Part shown: in pieces, positions 1 through 7,255 of the stretch
How positions within the stretch are numbered: position 1 is the stretch's first letter
Layout of the letters: each line of letters starts with the position of its first letter
From: Pseudanabaena minima
Lineage (GTDB): Bacteria > Cyanobacteriota > Cyanobacteriia > Pseudanabaenales > Pseudanabaenaceae
NCBI RefSeq assembly: GCF_051131155.1
Contig: NZ_CP159508.1
Span: 3,844,001-3,908,000 of the forward strand
Reading direction: 5' to 3'
DNA: 64,000 nucleotides
Notes under the pieces: generated by a model
Seen by the model: the letters and a program-made list of their open reading frames with translations, nothing else
Told to the model about the DNA's origin: nothing
The model's database searches: none
Made by a program: the position numbers and the translations under genes

Positions 1-125
1 CATTTGAGTGCAAAGTGTCGATTATCATGCTTTGGTAGGATGATGATATTTAGATATAAAGACTAGACTTTATTACAAAGATTTGGATAAAAAATCATTA
101 TCAGCTAACTGGTGGAGATCATATT

Positions 126-407
126 ATGAATACCCAAGAAGCGACCATCGAAGCCTTACAAAATCGAATTAAGTATCTGGAAGCACATCTCCATCTAGCT
201 TTACAGGTTTTAAATGAAATTGAAGATAATTCTCAAACTGTAATAAAATCGCTGGAATATCAGCATCAATCTCAAACTATAGACATAGTTCCCACAAGCA
301 AAATTGAACTGCCCACATTTTTACATGCCCGTTCTTGGAAACATAATCACCCTGATGTCATAAATTATGTAGATTCACGCGCTCGCCTAGTTGCCAAGGC
401 TTCTTAG
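126..407 (+). CDS. Small hypothetical protein, 93 aa
   Basis: I do not recognise this protein. It has 93 residues. The first half is amphipathic and helical (heptad-like ALQNRIKYLEAHLHLALQVLNE), suggesting a short coiled coil. The second half is polar and ends in a basic stretch containing NYVDSRARLV. No signal peptide or membrane segment is visible. The ATG has GGTGGAG about 10 bases upstream, a reasonable ribosome binding site, which supports translation. It stands alone: the upstream 125 bases hold only AT-rich promoter-like sequence, and a family A palindrome lies about 80 bases downstream. It could be a lineage-specific small protein. I see nothing that assigns a function. Confidence 0.6.
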   Translation: MNTQEATIEALQNRIKYLEAHLHLALQVLNEIEDNSQTVIKSLEYQHQSQTIDIVPTSKIELPTFLHARSWKHNHPDVINYVDSRARLVAKAS

Positions 408-488
408 ACTTGTGGTACTTATGTTTATCAAAAAAGCGATGGTGTGTTCTACACGTCATCTCTTCTTTATAGAGACGCAAGAGATAGC

Positions 489-552
489 TAGGACAAATCA
501 AAACCAAAAAGATGAGTAGCGGCGCTACTCATCTTTTTGGTTTTATGTCCTA
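489..552. repeat. Family A palindrome, copy A1 (short form)
   Basis: Inverted repeat starting TAGGACAAATCAAAACC and ending GGTTTTATGTCCTA. The inner arms GATGAGTAGC and GCTACTCATC pair perfectly. It has the collar shared by the family but no recognisable outer TATAGCTGTCGCC ends. It lies between the small hypothetical gene and the DUF4079 gene and could also act as a terminator. Confidence 0.8.
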
Positions 553-639
553 AGCGAAACTTACATTACTATAGTTTTCAGAAAATGTTCCTTTTACAAA
601 TCAGAGAATTAATGTGAAAATTGCTATATTAATTCGTGG

Positions 640-1398
640 ATGAAAACTATGGAACTGGAAGATTTTTTTGCTTTAGTGCATCCTGCGATCGCGATTATTG
701 TAGTGTTTCCCTTAATTGGCATTGTCACAAACCGAGCATGGCTAGTTCGTCAGCGCCGTCTGCAAGTCATCGAAGGAGAAAAAAGCAAAATCCCTCCAAT
801 TGTGGGATCTGAACATGTAGCGATCGGTAATTGGTTGAGCATCTCCGTCGTAGGAGTTGCCCTATTGGGTATGGCTTATCCTATTTTTTCCAGATTTCTC
901 AAAAATAATGTCTTCTCCACGGATTCTTGGCGGGCATTTTTTGTTGTTGCGATTTTCATAGCGACGATCGCTTCATTTACATTTCTATTTAAGGCGAAGG
1001 TCAAAATAGGACGAAATATCTTTGCAGCGCTAACATCGATTGGATTGATTGTATTAGGGGCGCAGCCAGAAGTATTTCGGCGGGACAATGAATGGTTTTT
1101 CTCTCACTATTACTATGGTATTGCTGCCTCGATATTGATGATTATTTCGGTAGCCATTACTCAAGATATCTACAAGGACAAACAAAATCGCTGGCGGAAT
1201 ATCCATATAGTTCTTAACTGCATTGCATTACTTCTATTTGTAGGACAGGGAATGACTGGTGCTAGAGATTTACTATCCATACCTTACAGTTGGCAAAAAG
1301 AGTATCTACGTTCTTGTGATTCTAAAACGAGAACCTGTCCAAAATCTACAGCTTTTTATGCTCCAATCAATGTGGAGCCTATGTACAGCAATTTATGA
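640..1398 (+). CDS. DUF4079 family membrane protein
   Basis: Integral membrane protein of 252 residues with about six hydrophobic segments (roughly residues 10-28, 70-88, 100-118, 128-144, 158-176, 190-208). The HPAIAIIV opening and a near C-terminal VGQGMTGARDLLSIPYSW motif match my memory of the cyanobacterial/plastid DUF4079 family, which resembles cytochrome b561-type membrane proteins. Conserved histidines near the first helix and in the SHYYYGI segment could bind haem; that is inference. The ATG sits just after an AT-rich promoter-like region and the gene appears monocistronic, with family A palindromes on both sides. The exact function is not established. A membrane redox or quinone-linked role is possible. 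Confidence 0.75.
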   Translation: MKTMELEDFFALVHPAIAIIVVFPLIGIVTNRAWLVRQRRLQVIEGEKSKIPPIVGSEHVAIGNWLSISVVGVALLGMAYPIFSRFLKNNVFSTDSWRAFFVVAIFIATIASFTFLFKAKVKIGRNIFAALTSIGLIVLGAQPEVFRRDNEWFFSHYYYGIAASILMIISVAITQDIYKDKQNRWRNIHIVLNCIALLLFVGQGMTGARDLLSIPYSWQKEYLRSCDSKTRTCPKSTAFYAPINVEPMYSNL

Positions 1399-1413
1399 TC
1401 AACTTATTTTGCT

Positions 1414-1487
1414 TAGGACATAAAACCCAAGAAGTGATTAGCGGCGCTTCGCGCCGCCACTCACTTCTTGGGTTTTGGTTTGTACTA
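1414..1487. repeat. Family A palindrome, copy A2
   Basis: Collar TAGGACATAAAACCCAAGAAGTG, then a GGCGGCGC-type stem with loop TTC, then CACTTCTTGGGTTTTGGTTTGTACTA on the other side. The long stem is almost perfect. It lies 16 bases after the DUF4079 stop and may terminate that transcript. Confidence 0.8.
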
Positions 1488-1520
1488 GCTAACTCTTTTT
1501 CTGTTATAGAATGAGAGATT

Positions 1521-1585
1521 AGAGATTGGAGACAAAGCCCTGACTTCTACAAAAATGTAAGGATTTAGTCTCCAAATCCTCTTTT
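1521..1585. repeat. Family D repeat (GGAGACC / GGTCTCC type), copy D1
   Basis: Contains GATTGGAGACAAAGCCC, a spacer and GGATTTAGTCTCCAAATCC followed by TCTTTT. It is a decayed copy of the pair of short hairpins also seen at 13138-13205 and, inside a family C element, at 60450-60515. It lies upstream of the EamA transporter gene. Confidence 0.55.
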
Positions 1586-1626
1586 GCAGCGATTTGCTAC
1601 TAAATTCTCTTATGTAAATTGCCATA

Positions 1627-2673
1627 GTGAAAATCAACAATATTCAGAAGTTTTTAGAACGAACTCCTAGCTCCATTTACCTTGCCCTTGCGGTCTTGAT
1701 TTTTGCATCTTCTAACTCGATTACCCGCAAAATCGTAGCCATTGGTAAACAGAACTTGATCGATGGCAGAAATCCCATCTCACTCTGTAACGTTTTGTTT
1801 GTGGGCAATATTTGTGCTTTTGGATTGATGGCTTTGATCTTTCATCGAGACTGGAAAATTAAGAACCTCAAAGCAATATCTCTTAAAAATTGGATTAGCC
1901 TCACTATCATGGGCATTCTATCAGGGGCGATCGCCCCAGCCTTAATCTTTACGGCACTTGAACAAACAAATGTGACTAATATCGTCTTAATTGGGCGGAT
2001 CGAGCCAATTCTGACATTGATGTTCAATGTTTGGTTATTAGGTGCATCGGTTAACGCTTGGACGATCGCAGGCTCTTTAGTTTCCTTTGCAGGTGTCGTC
2101 GTAACCGCCCTTTTAACAACATCCAATAGCAAAATGATGATGATGGGAGGATTTGCAATTGGCACTGGCGAAATTTTAGTAGCGATCGCGGCGGTAATTG
2201 TTTCCATTTCCACGATCGTTAGTAAATTGCAATTACGGGCGATTCCCTTGGGAATTATGACCCTTTATCGTAATGCATTGGGAACTGTGATTTTCTTTAT
2301 ATTAGCGAATGTACTTTATGGAGTAGAACACTTTCAGGATACCTTTTCGCCTTTGCTCTGGCAATGGATGCTAGTCTATGCTGCTGTAATTGTGGTGACT
2401 GGTCAAATATGTTGGTTAGCGGGACTGAAAAATGCTACTTCCACAGAACTAAATTTAGCTAGTTTGTTCAATCCAATCATCGCGATTATTATGGCTTATT
2501 TGATTTTGGCAGAAGTTCCTACTCAAGCCCAATATTTAGGAGGCAGCCTTTTGTTAATCGGGTTTATATTTAGTTTTATTGGCAATCGCTACCAAACAAA
2601 GATTAGACGAGAATTAAAGAAACTAAATCTTCCTGAAGCAGAAGAAATAATGGGTGGTTTTCGAGGAGTATAA
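1627..2673 (+). CDS. EamA/DMT family transporter
   Basis: A 348-residue polytopic membrane protein with about ten hydrophobic helices arranged as two EamA repeats (roughly residues 15-150 and 180-310), as in drug/metabolite transporters. The end of the first repeat (TIAGSLVSFAGVVVTALL) and of the second (AQYLGGSLLLIGFIFSFIG) carry the usual glycine-rich EamA helix 5 pattern. The start is GTG at 1627; no better ATG lies before the first helix. The substrate is unknown: family members export amino acids, metabolites or drugs. It is monocistronic, converges on glgB and is separated from it by a shared hairpin terminator. I am confident of the family and have no evidence for the substrate. Confidence 0.85.
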   Translation: MKINNIQKFLERTPSSIYLALAVLIFASSNSITRKIVAIGKQNLIDGRNPISLCNVLFVGNICAFGLMALIFHRDWKIKNLKAISLKNWISLTIMGILSGAIAPALIFTALEQTNVTNIVLIGRIEPILTLMFNVWLLGASVNAWTIAGSLVSFAGVVVTALLTTSNSKMMMMGGFAIGTGEILVAIAAVIVSISTIVSKLQLRAIPLGIMTLYRNALGTVIFFILANVLYGVEHFQDTFSPLLWQWMLVYAAVIVVTGQICWLAGLKNATSTELNLASLFNPIIAIIMAYLILAEVPTQAQYLGGSLLLIGFIFSFIGNRYQTKIRRELKKLNLPEAEEIMGGFRGV

Positions 2674-2703
2674 AAAAAGGGGCGCAAAGCGCCCCTTTTT
2701 TTA
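2672..2703. terminator. Bidirectional rho-independent terminator between eamA-like gene and glgB
   Basis: AAAAAAAGGGGCGC, loop AAA, GCGCCCC, then seven T. It overlaps both stop codons, so the GC stem with A/T flanks can end transcription from either side. Confidence 0.85.
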
Positions 2704-4959
2704 TACTTCGCCGATGTATTTCAGCACTACGACGCTCAGTGGTGGTGCAGTTACGTCAATTGAATAAGGCTTGCCGTGAGTTCCATAGTCATCAGCATAC
2801 TTGCCGCCAAGATTGCCGATACCGCTACCGCCGTAGATTGGCGCATCACTGTTAAGTACTTCCTTATAGAAGCCCTTCTCAGGTACACCAACACGATAGT
2901 TATGATGGGGAACAGGCGTAAAGTTACAGACAACTAGCACAAAATCCCCATCATCAGCTTTCCTTAAAAAGGAGATTACTGAGTTCTGAGTATCATTACA
3001 CTCAATCCATTCAAAGCCAGCTTCTGAGAAATCTTGAGTGTATAGTTCAGGCAGCGATCGCAAAAGTTTATTCAGATCGCTGACATATTTTTGCAAGGTC
3101 TTGTGGCTTGGATATTGTAATAAATGCCATTCCAAATCGCCCCAAACATTCCATTCCGCCCATTGTCCAATTTCCATGCCCATGAACATGGTTTTCTTAC
3201 CTGGGTGCGTAAACATATAGCCATAGAGACAGCGCAAGTTCGCAAACTTCTGCCACTCATCTCCCGGCATCTTGCCGATCATTGGACTCTTGCCATGCAC
3301 CACTTCATCATGGGAGAGCGCCAGCATGAAGTTTTCACTGAAGGCGTACCAGATACTGAAGGTGACATAGTTGTTGTTATGTCCACGGAAATAGGGATCA
3401 AGCTTGAAGTAATCGAGCATGTCATGCATCCAGCCCATGTTCCATTTCAGGTTAAAGCCCAAGCCACCTGAATAAGCAGGCCAAGTCACCATCGGCCAAG
3501 AAGTAGATTCTTCGGCGATCGATAACGCCCCAGGGTAATAGGTAAACAGAATGCTATGCAGGTGACGGAATAGCTCGATCGCTTCTAAGCTTTCACGACC
3601 ACCGTATTCATTAGCAAGCCATGTGCCTGGTTCACGGTTGTAGTCGCGATAAATCATCGAGGCAACAGCATCAACGCGAATCCCATCAATGTGATATTTA
3701 TCGAACCAGAACAGCACATTAGCAATCAAGAAGTTCTTAACTTCACTGCGCTTGTAGTTAAAGATTTTAGTTCCCCATTCCTTATGCTCACCAATCCGTT
3801 CATCGGCTGGTTCATAGAGGAATGTGCCATCAAAGAAGGACAAACCATGTCCATCCTTGGGAAAGTGAGCAGGAACCCAATCAACAATGATCCCAATGTC
3901 ATTTTGGTGGCATTTATCAATGAAGTACATCAAGTCTTGGGGTGTGCCATAGCGTGATGTGGCAGCATAGTATCCCGTTACCTGATAACCCCATGAACCA
4001 TCGAAGGGATGCTCGGCAACAGGCATCATTTCTATGTGGGTATAGCCCATCTCCTTGACGTAGGGGATCAGGTCTTCGGCTAGTTCGCGGTAGGTGAGAA
4101 ATCTTGCTCCAGGTTTGAGATCGGCTGCCGATACGGCAGGATAGCCACTTGCGGGGGGATTAGCTGATGAGGCGTGCATCCATGAGCCGAGATGCATTTC
4201 GTAGACGGAGATTGGTTTTTTGAGAGGATCTTCAGTGCGGCGCTTTTCTAGCCAAGCCTGATCATTCCACTCGTAGGTATTGAGATCGGTGACAATTGAG
4301 GCTGTTTTGGGGCGCACCTCTTGAAAGTAGCCGTAGGGATCGGATTTTTCGTAGATATGTCCTTCAGGACTCTTAATTTCGTATTTGTAAACAGTACCAA
4401 CAACTAATTCAGGAATGAACAGATCCCAAATGCCTGTATTACCTTTACGCATTTGGTGCTTGCGCCCATCCCAGCTATTAAAGTCACCAATGATCGAGAC
4501 ATTACGCGCATTCGGTGCCCAGACTGCAAAATAAACGCCACTTACACCGTCAATGGTGGTGGGGTGTGCGCCCATTTTTTCGTAAATCTGATAATGTGTG
4601 CCTTCACCAAATAGGTAAGCGTCAAACTCAGTTAGCAATGGTGATTTGAAATAATAGGGATCATGAATTAGGCGATCGCTGTCACCAGATTTGACTTTAA
4701 ACTGATAGCTAAATAGGTGGGGCGAGTCACTAATAATGCATTCAAAAAAGTGGGGATGATGCACTGATTGCATCGGATATTCTTTGTGCTGATCGGGCGT
4801 AACTACATAGACTGCCTCTGCGTCGGGTAGATACGCTCTAACCACCCATACCGACTTACCATCTTGCTCAATTTCATGGGGACCAAGGACTGTAAAGGGG
4901 TCGTGGTGTTGATTCCACACAATGCGATCGATCTGCTCGGTGGGGAGGGTCGGGGTCAT
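2701..4959 (-). CDS. glgB: 1,4-alpha-glucan branching enzyme
   Basis: GlgB makes alpha-1,6 branches in glycogen in the cytoplasm. The 752-residue length fits the bacterial family. The N-terminal part (about 1-230) is beta-rich and carbohydrate-binding (CBM48-like, with PNARNVSIIGDFNSWDG). The GH13 barrel follows, with all four conserved regions visible: DWVPAHFP, GIRVDAVASM with nucleophile D430, IAEEST with acid/base E483, and LSHDEVVHG with D551. A small beta domain closes the protein. The ATG is preceded by AAAGAGAT. No other glycogen gene is adjacent, so it is probably transcribed alone from the AT-rich gap 4960-5141 (promoter side). The call is certain at family level. Confidence 0.97.
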   Translation of the reverse strand: MTPTLPTEQIDRIVWNQHHDPFTVLGPHEIEQDGKSVWVVRAYLPDAEAVYVVTPDQHKEYPMQSVHHPHFFECIISDSPHLFSYQFKVKSGDSDRLIHDPYYFKSPLLTEFDAYLFGEGTHYQIYEKMGAHPTTIDGVSGVYFAVWAPNARNVSIIGDFNSWDGRKHQMRKGNTGIWDLFIPELVVGTVYKYEIKSPEGHIYEKSDPYGYFQEVRPKTASIVTDLNTYEWNDQAWLEKRRTEDPLKKPISVYEMHLGSWMHASSANPPASGYPAVSAADLKPGARFLTYRELAEDLIPYVKEMGYTHIEMMPVAEHPFDGSWGYQVTGYYAATSRYGTPQDLMYFIDKCHQNDIGIIVDWVPAHFPKDGHGLSFFDGTFLYEPADERIGEHKEWGTKIFNYKRSEVKNFLIANVLFWFDKYHIDGIRVDAVASMIYRDYNREPGTWLANEYGGRESLEAIELFRHLHSILFTYYPGALSIAEESTSWPMVTWPAYSGGLGFNLKWNMGWMHDMLDYFKLDPYFRGHNNNYVTFSIWYAFSENFMLALSHDEVVHGKSPMIGKMPGDEWQKFANLRCLYGYMFTHPGKKTMFMGMEIGQWAEWNVWGDLEWHLLQYPSHKTLQKYVSDLNKLLRSLPELYTQDFSEAGFEWIECNDTQNSVISFLRKADDGDFVLVVCNFTPVPHHNYRVGVPEKGFYKEVLNSDAPIYGGSGIGNLGGKYADDYGTHGKPYSIDVTAPPLSVVVLKYIGEV

Positions 4960-5141
4960 ATCTCTTTTAGTAAACGCACATATTTAAATTACTGCATATT
5001 ATTCCCTAAATTGCGGGGTGTAATCTAAACTAAAGACTGATATGTATTTTCTTTTGTTTTTTATATACATCAAGAACATGCAAAACTAAGATTTTTTAGA
5101 AACATAGCGATCGCTAAATTCATCACAAAAACCATACCTAC

Positions 5142-5561
5142 CTAATAAGGTGGATGCCAGCCTCTCATTGCCCAAATACCTCTTGTGGCAACAATATATT
5201 CATTATTAATTCGCAAAGCTATTACTGTCACTCTACCAGTTGCTGTTATACCAACAACCTGAGTTGCTCCATTTATCCAAGCAAAATGTTCTACCCATAA
5301 TTGTTTTCGTGGATTAAAGAACATTGCCAATTCATCTGTTACAGGATCAATGCCTTGAATTCTCGCGCCTTTAAACTCATTACAGCGATAGCAAGAAGCT
5401 GCTAAATTTTCGCGTTCATCGCTACCGCCTAGCGATTTAGGAAGAATATGATCGATCACCAATGGCATACCGATTAGCCGACTAGAGGTGAGACAGTACT
5501 CACAGCGATGCTCAGCTTCAGAAATAACTTGTTGGCGAATAGCCTTTGGAATAGATGACAT
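5142..5561 (-). CDS. HNH endonuclease domain protein
   Basis: A 139-residue protein with a complete HNH (ICEA-type) nuclease core: zinc-binding CEYC near residue 19, IDHILPKSLGG with the catalytic His, then ENLAASCYRCNEFKG carrying the Asn and the second Cys pair. The C-terminal half (FNPRKQLWVEHFAW onward) is typical of the small HNH proteins common in cyanobacteria. The start overlaps the stop of the upstream gene as TAATG, so translation of the two is probably coupled. It may be a restriction, mobile-element-derived or toxin-like nuclease. Nothing shows the target. It begins an accessory cluster that runs to 10.8 kb. Confidence 0.85.
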   Translation of the reverse strand: MSSIPKAIRQQVISEAEHRCEYCLTSSRLIGMPLVIDHILPKSLGGSDERENLAASCYRCNEFKGARIQGIDPVTDELAMFFNPRKQLWVEHFAWINGATQVVGITATGRVTVIALRINNEYIVATRGIWAMRGWHPPY

Positions 5562-5980
5562 TATGCTTCTGGTGGTAACTCATCTAGAGTTGGGATTGGA
5601 TATCCGCGCCACCGTAAGATCGCCCATGCATGAGCTTTGGTTAACATCATCCGATCAACTATCTTTCCTAAATCTTGGAGTTCTTGATATTCTGTTTCTG
5701 AAAGTTCTGACTGTTGATTTCTTTCAAGCAAGTACTGGTGACGATCGCTATGTATTTCTGATACTTGACTATGGGCAATTTCTAGTAGCTGATTAATCTT
5801 TAATAATTGCATCTTCGATAACTCAGCTTGCATTTCTAATGGCAAGTTCTCGACTGAGGGGGGCAAGTTGCCTGTAATACTCTGTAAAGCCAGCGATTCT
5901 AGAGGTTGAGCGGTTAGCTCTGCAATGCGAGTCAACTGTTGAAAAAGTGGCTCAGGTAGCTCTAATGTCAGTTTTTGCAT
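5561..5980 (-). CDS. Hypothetical partner of the HNH nuclease
   Basis: I do not recognise a named family. The 139-residue protein begins MQKLTLELPEPLFQQLTRIAE, a beta strand plus helix that resembles the start of a ribbon-helix-helix DNA-binding fold. A long charged helical region follows (about residues 50-105, rich in Q, E, L), and the tail is proline-rich (GYPIPTLDELPPEA). It overlaps the HNH gene by one base (TAATG). Such two-gene units are frequent in cyanobacterial genomes as I remember them. An antitoxin- or adaptor-like role is an inference from the RHH-like start and the tight coupling to a nuclease. Confidence 0.65.
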   Translation of the reverse strand: MQKLTLELPEPLFQQLTRIAELTAQPLESLALQSITGNLPPSVENLPLEMQAELSKMQLLKINQLLEIAHSQVSEIHSDRHQYLLERNQQSELSETEYQELQDLGKIVDRMMLTKAHAWAILRWRGYPIPTLDELPPEA

Positions 5981-6133
5981 AACTTTTTTAGTGATAGCTT
6001 AATCTATATTAGCGATATTGCCGATCGCTAAGTCAAAAAATCAATAGAGCCTTTTAGATAAAATGGAGATCGCTAAATTCATCACTAAAAATTGCGATTG
6101 CACAAACACAAAATTCCTTACATCTCCAATTTT

Positions 6134-6406
6134 TTACATTCTATTTGTTTCTTCTGTTTGATGTTCTATCATGTATTTCTTGAGAACAGTGTTAATCAAG
6201 GTTTGATAGCCTCGTGGGACTTGTTGCTTGTACCATGCTAGGACGTTTGGATCGATTCTGAGAGTGACGGGAACTTTGACGGGGGGAATATTGAGTGTAG
6301 CTTTTTGCCAGAATTCGGCATTAGTGGCTGGCGCATCTGAATAGTCGATGTCAGAGTCCTGCATCTGTCCAAGGATTTTCAGTTGTTCTTCTTTCGATAT
6401 AGCCAT
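6134..6406 (-). CDS. BrnA-type ribbon-helix-helix antitoxin
   Basis: A 90-residue protein whose C-terminal half (KVPVTLRIDPNVLAWYKQQ, then GYQTLINTVLKKYM) is the BrnA/CopG-like ribbon-helix-helix signature. In the family it binds operator DNA as a dimer and neutralises the RNase toxin BrnT. No BrnT gene is adjacent. The gene 38 bases upstream instead encodes a DUF5615 PIN-like protein, itself behind a DUF433 protein. This RHH gene is therefore either an orphan antitoxin or the third member of a DUF433-DUF5615-RHH cassette. The family call is good and the partner is unresolved. Confidence 0.8.
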   Translation of the reverse strand: MAISKEEQLKILGQMQDSDIDYSDAPATNAEFWQKATLNIPPVKVPVTLRIDPNVLAWYKQQVPRGYQTLINTVLKKYMIEHQTEETNRM

Positions 6407-6444
6407 AGTAAATTTCCCTTTCTTCTGTATTTGCGCGTCATCCC

Positions 6445-6792
6445 CTATAGAGGTAAGTATTGAATATGGTTGGAGAAGTCTTCCAGATCACTAACTTTGG
6501 CAATTAGTTCTAAGTCCCTCACGCAAACGCCTATACTCGCAATTTGTTGTGCGGCATAAATGATGCCAATAAAACTAGTCTCTTCTTGGAGAAGTTGATT
6601 AGCGATCGCCAAAAAATCATCATCTCTAGTGAATAAAACTCGCTGTAACTCGTTAGCTCTCGCTAAAACCTGAGGGTCTGGATCACCTGATCGCTGATCT
6701 TCTTGAACAGAAAGCACATCTACTCCTCTTAGACGCAATCCAAGTAAAATTTGGCGCGGTACGTTTTCATCCATGTATAGGGCGATCGCCAT
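6445..6792 (-). CDS. DUF5615 family PIN-like protein (probable toxin)
   Basis: A 115-residue protein with the DUF5615 PIN-like pattern: N-terminal YMDENVPRQILLGLRLRGVD (acidic residues D8/E9), then a TRDDDFL acidic cluster near residue 60, then the FIGIIYAAQ strand. PIN-fold proteins use such carboxylates to hold metal for RNA cleavage. In the VapBC45-type arrangement a DUF433 antitoxin precedes a DUF5615 toxin, exactly as here with a 12-base gap. It is probably an RNase toxin, but catalysis is inferred from the fold only. HIP1 sites flank the start codon. Confidence 0.82.
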   Translation of the reverse strand: MAIALYMDENVPRQILLGLRLRGVDVLSVQEDQRSGDPDPQVLARANELQRVLFTRDDDFLAIANQLLQEETSFIGIIYAAQQIASIGVCVRDLELIAKVSDLEDFSNHIQYLPL

Positions 6793-6804
6793 AGATTTAA
6801 TGAA

Positions 6805-7113
6805 TTAATGAGGTCTCGCTTGAAGTTTGGCTTGCAATGGTGAGATTGGAGAGTTTAGGCGCATTTGTTCGGCGTAGTCGAGGCGACGATGAATGTCATT
6901 ATCAATTTCTTGTTTATGATCCCAGTAGTAGGCGAGGGCGGAATAGATTTTGCTGAGGGCAATGTGGGGATATTGAAAATGTAGTTCTTCGGGACTCCAT
7001 CCGTAGGTGAGGTGTGATGTAACTAGCTCGACGACTTTCATGGTCGTACCTGAGATGATGGGTACGTTGCCTTGAAGTTGGATATGCATATATTGGGTTG
7101 GTGTGTCGAGCAT
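6805..7113 (-). CDS. DUF433 domain protein (probable VapB-type antitoxin)
   Basis: The DUF433 domain is a small helix-turn-helix fold: IISGTTMKVVELVTSHLTYGWSPEELHFQYPHIALSKIYSALAYYWDH. It typically serves as the DNA-binding antitoxin for a DUF5615 PIN toxin, encoded next door. I chose the ATG at 7113 (102 aa) because GGAGG lies 8 bases before it. An earlier in-frame ATG at 7128 would add five residues (MEVCT) but would put that Shine-Dalgarno inside the coding sequence. It is the first gene of the DUF433-DUF5615-RHH unit and diverges from the restriction enzyme gene, so the gap 7129-7255 probably holds both promoters. Confidence 0.8.
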   Translation of the reverse strand: MLDTPTQYMHIQLQGNVPIISGTTMKVVELVTSHLTYGWSPEELHFQYPHIALSKIYSALAYYWDHKQEIDNDIHRRLDYAEQMRLNSPISPLQAKLQARPH

Positions 7114-7255
7114 CGTGCAGACCTCCATAACGTAAAGTTCTTGATTGTCCTTATTGTTGTCTAGCTTAATTCTAACTTTCTTACTTGAGCTTAAATGCGA
7201 TCGCCTTGAATCGTCTACAAAATGCTAGAATTATCCGAAAGTTTCAGTAGTTGTC

